The notes: generated by a model from the sequence alone, not told the origin. A stretch of 64,000 nt of DNA from Bradyrhizobium sp. CCGE-LA001 (GCF_000296215.2 NZ_CP013949.1:1481501-1545500); one strand, 5' to 3'. Positions 1 to 8,312 are shown, counted from the first letter of the stretch. Translations and numbers: made by a program.

Positions 1-553
1 GGTGCACCACCGACAGCCTCACCGGACTGCCCGTGACGCTGAGCTCGTGCCGCACGCTCTCGGAAAAGCCGCGCACCGCGAACTTGGCCGCCGCATAGGC
101 CGATTGCCCCGGCGGCGCGATGATGCCGAAGATCGAGGAGAGGTTGACGATGTGCGCCTCGGGTCTCGTCTTCAGATGCGGCAGGAAGGCGCGCGTGCCG
201 TGCACCACGCCCCAGAAATTGATGTCGAACAGCCAGTCCATCTGCGCCTGGTCGATCTCCTCGAACGCGCCGAGCAGCGCCACGCCGGCATTGTTGACGA
301 CGATGCCGAGCGCGGGATGTGTAGTGGTCGCCTCGCTCGCGAATTGCGCGATGTCCTCGGGCTCGCCGACATCGACGCGATGCAGGCTGATCTTGCGCCC
401 CGTTCCGATCTCGGCTGCCAGCGCTTTCAATCCGCCCTCGTCGCGATCGGCCAGCGCGAGATCGCAGCCGTGCTGCGCGAGCTCGATGGCGAGCGCGCGG
501 CCGATGCCGCTGGCCGCTCCCGTGATGGCGGCGGCGCCCCGAATCGCAGTCAT
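1..553 (-). CDS. SDR family oxidoreductase (3' end cut by window)
   Basis: The reading frame starts at the CAT at 551-553 and runs off the left edge, so about 184 residues are present. It is a classical short-chain dehydrogenase/reductase of the Rossmann fold: TGAASGIG at residues 11-18 is the nucleotide-binding glycine motif, NNAGV follows the fourth strand, and a serine (LSSIFG) plus YAAAK form the catalytic Ser-Tyr-Lys set. The family oxidises or reduces alcohols and ketones with NAD(P); the substrate cannot be read from the sequence. It is divergent from the response regulator at 674, with 120 bp between them. The C-terminal substrate loop lies outside the window. Confidence 0.9.
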   Translation of the reverse strand, partial: MTAIRGAAAITGAASGIGRALAIELAQHGCDLALADRDEGGLKALAAEIGTGRKISLHRVDVGEPEDIAQFASEATTTHPALGIVVNNAGVALLGAFEEIDQAQMDWLFDINFWGVVHGTRAFLPHLKTRPEAHIVNLSSIFGIIAPPGQSAYAAAKFAVRGFSESVRHELSVTGSPVRLSVVH

Positions 554-673
554 GTTTCCCCCGTCAAGTCGCGTCATGCGGAACTTCGATTTACATTTTT
601 TCATATTGGAACCGAACCGCAAGCGGATTGGCTCCTTAACATTCGTTACGCAAGCAAGCATTGGGAGCCGCCG

Positions 674-1048
674 ATGGGACAAGCACAACCATTTCGTGCA
701 ACAGCGCTGATTGTCGAAGATGACGTCATGCAGCGGGAGATGCTCAGTCTTCTGCTTGAAGAGAGCGGCTATCAGGTGATCCAGTGCGAAAGCGCCGAGG
801 CGGCCGAACGCGTCCTCGACAAGAACGCCGGCGCGCTCTGCCTGATGATGACCGACGTCCAACTCGCCGGCCGCATGAACGGCGTCGAGCTCGCGCACGT
901 CGCCAAGGATCGCAACCCCAAGCTCGACGTCGTCGTCACCTCGGGCCGTCCGTTAAAGCAGCCCTTGCCCGACGGCGCGAAGTTCTGGGCCAAGCCCTGG
1001 GCGCCGCTCGACGTGCTCCGCGAGGCCGAGATCGCGCAGCTGTCCTGA
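674..1048 (+). CDS. Single-domain response regulator (CheY-like receiver)
   Basis: 124 residues forming one receiver domain with no output domain. The acidic pocket is E15-D16-D17, the phospho-acceptor is D61 (MMTD), the switch threonine is T89 (VVTSG) and the conserved lysine is K107 (AKPW). The ATG at 674 is chosen because the receiver fold begins right after it; the open frame continues upstream only as a shadow of the antisense SDR gene. No histidine kinase is adjacent, so the partner is unknown. The MTDVQLAGRMNG signature resembles orphan receivers common in rhizobia that act in phosphorelays or through protein contacts. Confidence 0.88.
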   Translation: MGQAQPFRATALIVEDDVMQREMLSLLLEESGYQVIQCESAEAAERVLDKNAGALCLMMTDVQLAGRMNGVELAHVAKDRNPKLDVVVTSGRPLKQPLPDGAKFWAKPWAPLDVLREAEIAQLS

Positions 1049-1098
1049 CGACTGTCCGGCCGCTTTTGCGAAGCGAGGGGCGGTGATAAGGTCGGCCC

Positions 1099-1710
1099 AT
1101 GACCTGGTCCTTCCTGCTCACCTCGCTCATCGTCGTCGCTTCGCCCGGCACCGGCGTGCTCTACACGCTGGCCGCCGCGCTCACCCGCGGCTCGCGTGCC
1201 AGTATCGCGGCGGCGTTCGGCTGCACGCTGGGGATCGTGCCGCACATGATCGCGGCGATGCTCGGTCTTGCCGCCGTGCTCCACACCAGCGCGCTCGCCT
1301 TCGCCGCCTTGAAATGGTGCGGCGTGGCGTATCTGCTCTACATGTCCTGGCAGGCGCTGCGCGAGACCGGCGCGCTCGCAGTCGAGGGCAAGATCGCGGA
1401 GCGGTCGAATGGCCGCGTCATCGCGACGGGCTTCCTGATCAACATCCTCAATCCCAAACTGTCGATCTTCTTCCTCGCCTTCCTGCCGCAATTCATCGCG
1501 CTGGATGAGGCCCATGTGCTGGCGCGGATGCTGGAATTGAGCGGCGCCTTCATGGCGATGACCTTTGCGGTGTTCGTCGTCTATGGCCTCTGTGCCGCCG
1601 CAGTGCGCGAGCGCGTCATCTCCCGTCCCGCCGTCATGGCCTGGCTGCGCAGAAGTTTCGCCGCCGGCTTCGCCGCCCTCGGCGCCAAGCTCGCGTTTGC
1701 GGAGCGGTAG
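1099..1710 (+). CDS. LysE/RhtB family amino-acid exporter
   Basis: 203 residues, the usual length for this family. It is a hydrophobic inner-membrane protein with about six predicted helices and the family signature near the N-terminus (SPGTGVLYTLAAALTRG), followed by the FLINILNPK segment typical of LysE/RhtB permeases. These proteins export amino acids or related metabolites using the proton gradient. The start ATG lies 51 bp after the response-regulator stop, so the two genes may be cotranscribed. The substrate cannot be assigned. A palindromic repeat at 1734-1820 follows the gene. Confidence 0.88.
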   Translation: MTWSFLLTSLIVVASPGTGVLYTLAAALTRGSRASIAAAFGCTLGIVPHMIAAMLGLAAVLHTSALAFAALKWCGVAYLLYMSWQALRETGALAVEGKIAERSNGRVIATGFLINILNPKLSIFFLAFLPQFIALDEAHVLARMLELSGAFMAMTFAVFVVYGLCAAAVRERVISRPAVMAWLRRSFAAGFAALGAKLAFAER

Positions 1711-1733
1711 GTCTCTTCAACCCTTGGAAAGGT

Positions 1734-1820
1734 CGTCATGCCCCGGGCTTGTCCCGGGCATCCACGTTCTTCGAGCTGCGCGATAAGTCGTGGATGGCCG
1801 GGACAAGCCCGGCCATGACG
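1734..1820. repeat. REP-like palindromic element
   Basis: Two arms of about 32 bp (1734-1766 and 1789-1820) are nearly perfect reverse complements, built around the core GGGCTTGTCCCGG, with a short AT-richer centre. It lies 23 bp after the exporter stop codon. It would fold into a long stem-loop in RNA from either strand. Confidence 0.8.
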
Positions 1821-1856
1821 CTGTCGGACCATCTACACTTCCAACACGCACCCAAT

Positions 1857-1879
1857 AAAAAAGCGGGCCTGCGCCCGCC
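1857..1879 (-). terminator. Rho-independent terminator of the small Lys/Ala gene
   Basis: On the minus strand a stem of GCGGGC (1863-1868) with GCCCGC (1873-1878) and a 4-nt loop is followed by six U residues (A1857-A1862 on the plus strand). It sits 71 bp downstream of the stop codon at 1951 and supports transcription of that small gene as a discrete unit. Confidence 0.75.
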
Positions 1880-1950
1880 ATCTTCCGCTCGATCCTGCCC
1901 GACGCCCGGGCGGAGCGAAACTCCACCCGGGCAAAGAGAAAGAAGCCTCG

Positions 1951-2022
1951 TTACTTCTTCTTCGCCGCCTTCTTGGCCTTCTTCGCCTTCTTCTTCGCCG
2001 CCTTCTTCGCTTTCTTAGCCAT
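1951..2022 (-). CDS. 23-residue lysine/alanine-only peptide
   Basis: After Met the peptide consists only of alanine and lysine, arranged as KKAKKAAKKK-type units (15 Lys, 7 Ala), ending in TAA. The ATG is preceded on the minus strand by GAAGAGGA at good spacing, and a rho-independent terminator follows, so the frame has its own signals. The composition resembles the C-terminal tails of histone H1-like or HU-like DNA-binding proteins, which suggests nucleic-acid binding or charge neutralisation, but this is inference. It could instead be a fragment of a longer ancestral gene. A low-complexity tract could arise by chance; the ribosome site and terminator argue against that. Confidence 0.6.
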   Translation of the reverse strand: MAKKAKKAAKKKAKKAKKAAKKK

Positions 2023-2425
2023 AGTATCCTCTTCAGGTTTAATGGTGGAACGCGACACGAGGGATGCTCGGCGGAGGGCCAGCCTCGCAACATCCTCGAC
2101 GACAAACTCAGCAGATTCGGAGGCGCCTGCCCCGCGTCGTCACATCCGTGTCATCGTGTTATCCACAGCTCAGATGCATTTTCGGGTGATTTTTGGCCGC
2201 GAATCCGCATCGCCGTCGGGGACGCCTTCGCCGGCAACAGGCTTAACGATCCGACAATTGCCGCGCGTCGTTCAGGAATCCAAAACCAAAGGCGCAGTTT
2301 CGCAAGTCGCAGTGAGACTCCATTAAGCGCAACCCGCGCATTGTCCCGGCAAGAAAACGGGGATGGGTCATGGACGGACGGCTGCCAGGGACGGGGGGCG
2401 GGACGCTGCGCGTGCTGCACGCGCC
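2023..2425. other. 403-bp region without a confident gene
   Basis: The stretch lies between the divergent small Lys/Ala gene and the diguanylate cyclase and should carry both promoters. It contains one TTATCCACA (2159-2167), a perfect DnaA-box sequence, but no cluster of such boxes. The open frames here are shadows without ribosome sites or recognisable domains. Confidence 0.5.
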
Positions 2426-3634
2426 ATGCTGAACGTACCGACATTGTGGACGGTCTTCGTCGTCAACTTCCTGGCGCTCGGCGTGATCTGGGCCTACGTG
2501 ACGCGCTCCTATCCAAAATTCGCGGCCGCGCGGTTCTGGATGGCCTCGTCCTTCGTCGGTGCAGCCGGCGCGATGACGGCTCTTGTCCGCCTGTTCGTTG
2601 CGTCTCCTCTTCCGCTTCTGCTTGGCGCCGGCGGCGTTATTGCCGCGAGCTGCCTCGCTGCCATGGGCATTCAGCGCTTCTATGACCGCCCGGTCTCCTG
2701 GCGCCTCATGATCGCGACGGGGTGCTTGAGTCTTACCGGCGTCGTGGTGTTCATGGTCGGCTTCGACCACATGCAGCTACGCATGCTCAGCTACACGTTC
2801 GGTCAGGCCCTGCCGCTGGTCCTGGCGCTGTGTCTGCTGTTGTCGCCGGAAGGCCGCGTCAGTCCGGGTGCCCGGCTGTCCGGCATCGTCATCCTCAGCA
2901 TCCTCGCGATCCTGCTCGCGCGCACGGTAGGCAATCTGCTCGGCCACGATCTCTCGGCGCGCGCCGGTGGCCAGGCGCATGCCGTCATGGTGCTGGGCCT
3001 GCTATTCCTGTCGATGACGCTCAATTTCGGCTTCCTGCTGATGGCGATGGACAGCTTGCGCAATGAGGTCGCCGACCTCGCGCTGCTCGACGATCTCACC
3101 GGCGTCGCCAACCGGCGGCATCTGCTCCAGCGCCTGACTGAGGAATGCGCTCGCTCGGAGCGCAGCGGCGAGCCCTTCTCGCTGCTGGTGATCGATCTCG
3201 ACGGCTTCAAGACCATCAACGACACCCACGGCCACGCCGCGGGCGATGCCTGCCTCAAGCACTTCACCCTGATGGCCCAGACGCGCTTGAGGCCGGGCGA
3301 CATGCTCGCCCGCACCGGCGGCGACGAGTTCTGCATCGTGCTACCGTCGTCGTCGCTGCGCGAAGCTGCCGCGATCGCCCGCCGCGTGCTCGACGTGTGC
3401 CGCCAGGATGCCGCGACCTGTACCGGCGGCGACATTCCGATCGCAATCTCGATCGGCGTCGCGCAGTGGGATCGCGACATCGGTCAATTTCCGGACCGCC
3501 TGATCGCGCATGCCGACCACGCGCTCTACGCCGCCAAGAAGAACGGCAAGAACGACTTTGCCGTCTACGATCCGGCGCCGCCGCTCTCGCCCGCGCCGAT
3601 CGGTCCCGGCGAGCCCGCGCGCCATTTCGCATAG
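2426..3634 (+). CDS. Membrane-anchored diguanylate cyclase (GGDEF)
   Basis: 402 residues. The first ~215 residues form several hydrophobic helices (MASE-like sensor part); the rest is a GGDEF domain that makes cyclic di-GMP from two GTP. The GGDEF signature is at residues 298-302 (RTGGDEF), preceded at the correct five-residue spacing by RPGD, the RxxD inhibitory site, so product feedback inhibition is expected. The metal-binding DLDGFK motif is present. No EAL domain follows. The frame opens earlier, at 2363, but residues before the ATG at 2426 are polar low-complexity sequence and the membrane segment begins directly after it. Confidence 0.9.
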   Translation: MLNVPTLWTVFVVNFLALGVIWAYVTRSYPKFAAARFWMASSFVGAAGAMTALVRLFVASPLPLLLGAGGVIAASCLAAMGIQRFYDRPVSWRLMIATGCLSLTGVVVFMVGFDHMQLRMLSYTFGQALPLVLALCLLLSPEGRVSPGARLSGIVILSILAILLARTVGNLLGHDLSARAGGQAHAVMVLGLLFLSMTLNFGFLLMAMDSLRNEVADLALLDDLTGVANRRHLLQRLTEECARSERSGEPFSLLVIDLDGFKTINDTHGHAAGDACLKHFTLMAQTRLRPGDMLARTGGDEFCIVLPSSSLREAAAIARRVLDVCRQDAATCTGGDIPIAISIGVAQWDRDIGQFPDRLIAHADHALYAAKKNGKNDFAVYDPAPPLSPAPIGPGEPARHFA

Positions 3635-3670
3635 AGCTGTGCTACGTCAGGGGCCGTGACTCACCTCGCC

Positions 3671-4294
3671 ATGATATCTCGCCTGCTCGCGGCCATTCTC
3701 GCCGCACTGTTTCTGGTCGCTCCCGCCATGGCCGAGGACGCTGAGCTGGCAAAGCTCGCGCGCGCCTCCGGCACGCCCGATATTCCCGGCCTGAAGATGG
3801 TGTGGCTGGCGCCTTGGGGCGAGGTCGCCAGCGCAAGGCCCTGGCGCAACATCATCGTGCACCAGACCGAGGGGCCGGCCGGCTCGGCGCGCGGCGGCGC
3901 ACAGGCGCAGGCGAAGAACCCGGCCCGGCGTGGCGTCACGGTCTGGGTCGAGACCGACGGCACGGTCTATTGGGCGGTGGCGGAGAACCTGGTGCCGACC
4001 CATGGCGACGGTGCCAACCGCAACGACAGCAAGTATATCGACAACCGATCGACCTATCGCCAGGTCGTGGGCGACAATTCGATCGGCGTCGAGTTCGCCG
4101 GCAATTTTCCCGACGTCGCGGCCGGTCCGACCGACGCGCAGGTCGCCGCCTGGAAGATCCTCGTCAAGGTGCTGCGCGCGCGCTACGGCATCCCGCTCGA
4201 CCGCGTCTACGCGCACAATTGGATCGACTACAAGGACGCCCGCTATTGCGAAGGCTGCTGGCTCGCGACGCTGGCGCGGGTTTGGGGGGAGTAG
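3671..4294 (+). CDS. Exported N-acetylmuramoyl-L-alanine amidase (Amidase_2 fold)
   Basis: 207 residues with an N-terminal signal peptide ending at APAMA/ED, so the enzyme acts in the periplasm on peptidoglycan. The zinc-amidase fold is shown by IIVHQTEG (His64), VYAHNWIDYK and YCEGCW, which supply the likely His, His and Cys ligands, and by GVEFAGN in the core. It would cleave the bond between N-acetylmuramic acid and L-alanine. A GTG at 3656 in the same frame is an alternative start with a better purine run upstream; the signal peptide is intact from either. A palindromic repeat follows the stop directly. Confidence 0.85.
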   Translation: MISRLLAAILAALFLVAPAMAEDAELAKLARASGTPDIPGLKMVWLAPWGEVASARPWRNIIVHQTEGPAGSARGGAQAQAKNPARRGVTVWVETDGTVYWAVAENLVPTHGDGANRNDSKYIDNRSTYRQVVGDNSIGVEFAGNFPDVAAGPTDAQVAAWKILVKVLRARYGIPLDRVYAHNWIDYKDARYCEGCWLATLARVWGE

Positions 4295-4298
4295 GTTG

Positions 4299-4403
4299 CG
4301 TCATTCCGGGGCGCGCCTCTTGGCGCGAACCCGGAATCAACTCGTCCACCAACTCTGCGATCCCATGGATTCCGGGCTCGCGCTACGTGCGCCCCGGAAT
4401 GAC
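4299..4403. repeat. REP-like palindromic element between convergent genes
   Basis: The arms CGTCATTCCGGGGCGCGC (left) and GCGCCCCGGAATGAC (right) are inverted, with secondary inverted pieces GAACCCGGAATC and GATTCCGGGCTC inside. It fills almost all the space between the amidase stop and the stop codon of the convergent gene, touching that stop codon at 4403. Confidence 0.75.
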
Positions 4404-4780
4404 TAAACCGGCTGCGCCATCCAGCCGAACAATCGCCGCATCAATCCCGGCCGTTGCGGCAATTCCGGCGGCTCATCTGCTGCCAGCACGCGTTTGAAGA
4501 AGTACTCCAGGAACACCATGTCGTTCGGCTCGGTGACGGTGAATGTCTCCTCGCCAAAGAACACGCTGTAACTATAGAAGAACGGGCCCATCAGCGGGAT
4601 CGTTGCCGTGCCCGCATAATCCTTCGAGATCACGAACTCCGACGGCTCGAGCCCGTGCTCGCGCATCGCCTGCTCGACCAGCGGCAGCTTGCGCATGAAC
4701 TGGGCGGAAAAGCCGCCGACGGTGGATTGCAGGATGATCGACACGGTGTTCGTCCCATCGATGCTTGTCGGTTCGATCAT
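4403..4780 (-). CDS. Hypothetical protein, about 125 residues
   Basis: I do not recognise a family. The chosen ATG (4778-4780) begins MIEPTSIDG; the frame stays open upstream but that part is arginine-rich shadow sequence overlapping the rpoH terminator. The protein has a mixed beta/alpha look, with a conserved-looking middle (TVGGFSAQFMRKLPLVEQAM) and the segment FFGEETFTVTEPND, and no signal peptide or membrane helix. A TTG 21 bases upstream (LPADRPKM) is another possible start. It follows rpoH on the same strand but a strong terminator at 4873-4900 separates them. Confidence 0.6.
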   Translation of the reverse strand: MIEPTSIDGTNTVSIILQSTVGGFSAQFMRKLPLVEQAMREHGLEPSEFVISKDYAGTATIPLMGPFFYSYSVFFGEETFTVTEPNDMVFLEYFFKRVLAADEPPELPQRPGLMRRLFGWMAQPV

Positions 4781-4872
4781 CTTGGGTCGGTCGGCCGGCA
4801 ATGTCGGTTCAAGGCGGGCAAGCTCGCTTGCGCCATGAGCGCTGCGAGCAAACGTGGCGCGCCACCACAAAC

Positions 4873-4900
4873 AAAAAAGCCGGCGTTGCCGCCGGCTTTT
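4873..4900 (-). terminator. Bidirectional-looking rho-independent terminator after rpoH
   Basis: The stem GCCGGC (4879-4884) pairs with GCCGGC (4891-4896), extended by one more pair, with A6 before and T4 after on the plus strand. Read on the minus strand it gives a GC stem followed by six U, 44 bp past the rpoH stop. Confidence 0.85.
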
Positions 4901-4943
4901 GTCTCTCTTCGATCCGCCAATTCCTGGCGCCGTCACGCCCCGC

Positions 4944-5843
4944 TTAATGCGCGGCTTCCAGCGCAGCTTGTTCCTGCCTTGCGATCGTGCCCTTGACCGC
5001 GGACTGCACCTTCTCGAAGGCGCGGACCTCGATCTGGCGGACGCGCTCGCGCGACACGCCGAACTCGGCGGCAAGGTCTTCCAATGTCATCGGCTCATCG
5101 GCGAGGCGGCGGGCCTCGAAGATGCGGCGTTCGCGCGGGTTGAGCACGCCCATGGCGCCGTTCAGCGCGTCACGGCGGTGATCATACTCCTCATGCTCCG
5201 CCATCATGGCTTCCTGGTTGGGCGTATTGTCGACCAGCCAGTCCTGCCATTCGCCGGCTTCGCCGTCGTCACGGATCGGCGCGTTGAGCGAGGCATCACC
5301 GCCGAGGCGGCGGTTCATGTCGATCACGTCCTGCGCCGTGACGCCAAGGCGCTTGGCAATGGTCGCGACCTGGTCGGGGCGGAGATCGCCTTCGTCCAGC
5401 GCGTTGATCTTGCTCTTCGCCTTGCGCAGGTTGAAGAACAGCTTCTTCTGGTTCGCGGTGGTGCCCATCTTCACGAGCGACCAGGAACGCAGGATGTACT
5501 CTTGAATCGACGCCTTGATCCACCACATCGCGTAGGTGGCGAGACGGAACCCCTTCTCGGGTTCGAATCGCTTCACCGCCTGCATCAGGCCGACATTGCC
5601 TTCCGAGACGACCTCGGAGATCGGCAGGCCGTAGCCGCGATAACCCATGGCGATTTTGGCCACGAGGCGGAGATGGCTGGTGACGAGTTGGTGCGCCGCG
5701 TCGCGATCGTCATGCTCGCGCCAACGCTTGGCGAGCATGTACTCCTGCTGGGGCTCCAGCATCGGAAACTTGCGAATCTCGGCGAGGTAGCGAGAAAGGC
5801 CGGATTCTCCATTGAGGACCGGCAAAGCAGCGGTACGGGCCAT
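4944..5843 (-). CDS. rpoH: RNA polymerase sigma factor RpoH (sigma-32)
   Basis: 299 residues, the normal RpoH length. Region 2 contains YAMWWIKASIQEYILRSWS, and immediately after it comes the RpoH box NQKKLFFNLRKAKS, which separates heat-shock sigma factors from RpoD. Region 4 holds the helix-turn-helix (TLEDLAAEFGVSRERVRQIE). The ATG at 5841-5843 is preceded on the minus strand by TTTTGGAGG, which fixes the start against longer open-frame alternatives. It directs heat-shock promoters (chaperones, proteases). Bradyrhizobium carries several rpoH paralogues; which one this is cannot be decided here. A TATATT about 120 bp upstream could be a -10 element, but no clear -35 accompanies it. Confidence 0.92.
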   Translation of the reverse strand: MARTAALPVLNGESGLSRYLAEIRKFPMLEPQQEYMLAKRWREHDDRDAAHQLVTSHLRLVAKIAMGYRGYGLPISEVVSEGNVGLMQAVKRFEPEKGFRLATYAMWWIKASIQEYILRSWSLVKMGTTANQKKLFFNLRKAKSKINALDEGDLRPDQVATIAKRLGVTAQDVIDMNRRLGGDASLNAPIRDDGEAGEWQDWLVDNTPNQEAMMAEHEEYDHRRDALNGAMGVLNPRERRIFEARRLADEPMTLEDLAAEFGVSRERVRQIEVRAFEKVQSAVKGTIARQEQAALEAAH

Positions 5844-6060
5844 AGTGCGCCCTCCAAAAGGTTCAGGCCCCCGATAGCGGCGGGCCAGGCAGACGACCGC
5901 TGTGTCAAAGCCGGCCGGGCTGCGATGTTCCGCGTTGGTGATTTCAACGCAGGCGCAATATACCCCATGGGGGGTCGAAAAGGGAAGGATTGCTGACGTC
6001 ACGTCCCCGTGTGGCAGCTATAACTTTTTGTAATGTAACGCTTTTCTTAAGGCCGCTGCG

Positions 6061-7068
6061 TCATTGCGCCGCTTTCAGGCAGTTTTGGAGGAGAAGCAAA
6101 TCCTCCGGCAGAGGGGCTTCCCAGTGGAGTAGTTCTCCCGTCCTCGGGTGCTTCAATACCAGCAGGTAAGCATGTAAGGCCTGCCGCCCCAGCGCCGCCA
6201 AAGCTGCCTGCGATTGGGGGCCGAGCTGGTTCGCCTTGGTCTTGAAATGCGGGCCATAGACGGCGTCGCCCATCAGGGGATGGCCGATATGGGCGAGGTG
6301 GACGCGGATCTGGTGGGTGCGCCCGGTTTCGAGCTCGCAGGCGAGCAGGGCGGCGACGCCCTTGCCGTCGGGGCCCGCGAAACTCTCCAGGATCTCCCAG
6401 TGGGTCACGGCCTCGCGGCCGCCCTGGCGCACCGCCATCTTCTCCCGCGCATGGGGATGGCGGTCGATCGGCGCGTCGACCGTGCCGCGATGGCGGTGCG
6501 GCACGCCCCAGGCAAAGGCCATGTAGCCGCGCCGCATCTCACCGGTGCGGCCGTGGTCGGCGAACTGGGCGGACAGCGAGGCGTGGGCGAGGTCGTTCTT
6601 GGCGACCACCATCAGCCCGGTCGTGTCCTTGTCGAGCCGGTGCACGATGCCGGGCCGGCGCACCCCGCCGATACCCGAGAGCGAAGCGCCGCAATGGGCG
6701 ATCAGCGCGTTCACCAGCGTGCCCGTTTCGTGACCGGCCGCGGGGTGCACCACCAGGCCCTTCGGCTTGTTGATGACGATGATGTCGTCGTCCTCGAACA
6801 CGATGTCGAGGGCGATATCCTCGCCTTGCGGTTCCGCGGGCGAGGCCTCCGGCACGTCGATTGTGATCGTATCGCCGGATGCGACGTGATAAGCGGGGTC
6901 GCGGACCGCGGAGGCCCTCAGGCTTACCGCACCCGCCAGGATCAGGGCTTTCAGCCGCGATCGCGAGAGGTCGGTGAGGTGCGCCGCCAGCACGCGGTCG
7001 AGCCGGGCCGAGCCCTCGTCGCCGCCGACCACGACCTCCAACCGTTGCGCTGACCCAGAGCTTTCCAT
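6061..7068 (-). CDS. RluD-type 23S rRNA pseudouridine synthase
   Basis: 335 residues. An N-terminal S4-like RNA-binding domain (SARLDRVLAAHLTDLSRSRL) is followed by the RluA/RluD catalytic domain with HRLDKDTTGLMVVAK, which holds the catalytic aspartate, and INKPKGLVVHPAAGH before it. It isomerises uridines in 23S rRNA, probably helix 69 for RluD orthologues. The ATG at 7066-7068 gives the normal N-terminus; the longer open frame upstream is antisense to the neighbouring gene. Its start overlaps the start of the divergent gene by two bases. Confidence 0.88.
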   Translation of the reverse strand: MESSGSAQRLEVVVGGDEGSARLDRVLAAHLTDLSRSRLKALILAGAVSLRASAVRDPAYHVASGDTITIDVPEASPAEPQGEDIALDIVFEDDDIIVINKPKGLVVHPAAGHETGTLVNALIAHCGASLSGIGGVRRPGIVHRLDKDTTGLMVVAKNDLAHASLSAQFADHGRTGEMRRGYMAFAWGVPHRHRGTVDAPIDRHPHAREKMAVRQGGREAVTHWEILESFAGPDGKGVAALLACELETGRTHQIRVHLAHIGHPLMGDAVYGPHFKTKANQLGPQSQAALAALGRQALHAYLLVLKHPRTGELLHWEAPLPEDLLLLQNCLKAAQ

Positions 7069-7411
7069 GACGACGTCTGATACCGCTGTTCCCGAACCGA
7101 CCCCCGAGCAGGCCGCGCTGTTCGCGCGGGTACGGCGGATGATGCTGATCGCGGGGTTGACCACGGCGCTGGCATTTTGCGCCGTGCTGATCGCGGTGGG
7201 CTACCGCCTTTTCAAGTCGGAGGGAAGGGCAGTTGAATCCGCGACCGACGTCACCGCCACCTTGCCCAAGGGCGCCAAAATCGTCGCGACCGGGGTCGCC
7301 GGCGACCGCCTCGTGATCACGCTCGATCTCGGCGGCGTCACCGAGATCCGCACCTTCGACGCCCATACGTTGAAGCCAGTCGGAAAGCTGAAATTCGCCA
7401 ATGAGCCGTGA
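7067..7411 (+). CDS. Small membrane protein, DUF6476-like
   Basis: 114 residues: a short acidic N-terminus, one transmembrane helix (LIAGLTTALAFCAVLIAVGY) and a C-terminal domain with LPKGAKIVATGVAGDRLVIT and a beta-rich end. This architecture and the position divergent from rluD match the alphaproteobacterial DUF6476 family; its function is unknown. The ATG at 7067 shares the palindrome CATG with the rluD start, so each gene's ribosome-binding region lies inside the other's coding sequence. A start further in, at the Met pair of RRMMLIAG, would remove the overlap but lose the N-terminus. Confidence 0.7.
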   Translation: MTTSDTAVPEPTPEQAALFARVRRMMLIAGLTTALAFCAVLIAVGYRLFKSEGRAVESATDVTATLPKGAKIVATGVAGDRLVITLDLGGVTEIRTFDAHTLKPVGKLKFANEP

Positions 7412-7507
7412 GGCGGCGCGATCTGGGGATCGTGCCCGGTCCACATTGTCTTGCCGCGCAACTTCTGATTTAGCTCTTGCAGGGAAAGTTGGGGCCGGGA
7501 CCGAGGA

Positions 7508-8098
7508 ATGGGGCGCATCAAGTCACTCGTTGTTGCGATGACATTCGTCGTCGCATCGCTCGGCTGTGCTGGATTTGCGGCGCTTGCAGAGCCGGCCAAG
7601 CAGCCGGCACCTCCCGCCAAACAGGCTGGGCTCGCAGCTCCGGCCAAGCAAACCGCAGCAAAAGCCAAGCCGACGGGTTCGCGGAACGCCCGGCTCTATT
7701 TCCTGCGCGAGAAGGGCATTTTGGGCCCGATCGGCGGGCTCGCCGCCTCCATCGAGATTCTGATAGATGGCAAGTCCGCCGGAAAGGTCGACATGGGGAC
7801 GTTCTTCGTCGTCGACCGGCCGCCGGGCGTCACCAAGATCGCCACCCGCATGAAGCTGTCGATGGCGGATTACGAGATCGAAGTCCCGATCGAGGCCGGC
7901 AAGACCTACTACTTCGGCGTCGGCACCCGGCGTGGCGGCGCCCCCGTGCAGGACCTGCTTAATCAGGCGGTCGCGGGCAGCAGCGGCGAGCAGATCGGCT
8001 CGTCATCGCCCTTCAAGGCCTCTTTCGCCGGCGCGGGTCTGTTCCGGTTTGAGCCTGCCGCTGGCGCCGCCGCGATCGAGAAACTGAAGACGCCGTGA
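7508..8098 (+). CDS. Exported DUF2846-like protein
   Basis: 196 residues. A signal peptide (residues 1 to about 27) is followed by an Ala/Lys/Pro-rich linker and a domain resembling DUF2846: ARLYFLRE, then SIEILIDGKSAGKVDMGTFF, DRPPGVTKIATRMK and a GKTYYFGVG strand. Members are periplasmic or lipoprotein beta-domains of unknown function. The ATG is preceded by CCGAGGA at tight spacing. It may be in one unit with the gene ending at 7411 (96 bp gap). The family call rests on pattern resemblance only. Confidence 0.65.
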   Translation: MGRIKSLVVAMTFVVASLGCAGFAALAEPAKQPAPPAKQAGLAAPAKQTAAKAKPTGSRNARLYFLREKGILGPIGGLAASIEILIDGKSAGKVDMGTFFVVDRPPGVTKIATRMKLSMADYEIEVPIEAGKTYYFGVGTRRGGAPVQDLLNQAVAGSSGEQIGSSSPFKASFAGAGLFRFEPAAGAAAIEKLKTP

Positions 8099-8237
8099 GT
8101 GCTGCTGGCGGTTTGCGAGGCGCCTGACAAGGCCGTCGCGCATTAAGCCTCAACCGCACTCATCGTGATATTCGGCACTTTCGCACCCGATCGAGGCTTG
8201 CCGCCATCCAAATTCGCGGCTATGTCCTCTCCCTCAC

Positions 8238-8312
8238 GCTCCCTTCGTCTAGCGGTTAGGACGCGGCCCTCTCAAGGCTGAAACAGGGGTTCGATTCCCC
8301 TAGGGAGCGCCA
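8238..8312 (+). tRNA. tRNA-Glu (anticodon CTC)
   Basis: The acceptor stem GCTCCCT (8238-8244) pairs with AGGGAGC (8302-8308), followed by discriminator G and encoded CCA (8310-8312). The D-arm has TAGCGGTTAGGA and the T-arm GGGGTTCGATTCCCC. The seven-base anticodon loop CTCTCAA, closed by GCC/GGC, places CTC at positions 34-36, which reads GAG. Confidence 0.95.

Noticed and set aside
2..1048. A 348-codon open frame spanning the SDR gene and the response regulator.
   Set aside because: Only the last 124 codons form a receiver domain; the first two thirds are antisense to the SDR gene and show no domain or ribosome site.
2159..2167. Perfect DnaA-box sequence TTATCCACA as a sign of a replication origin.
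   Set aside because: Only one box, no AT-rich unwinding region, and no origin-linked genes nearby.
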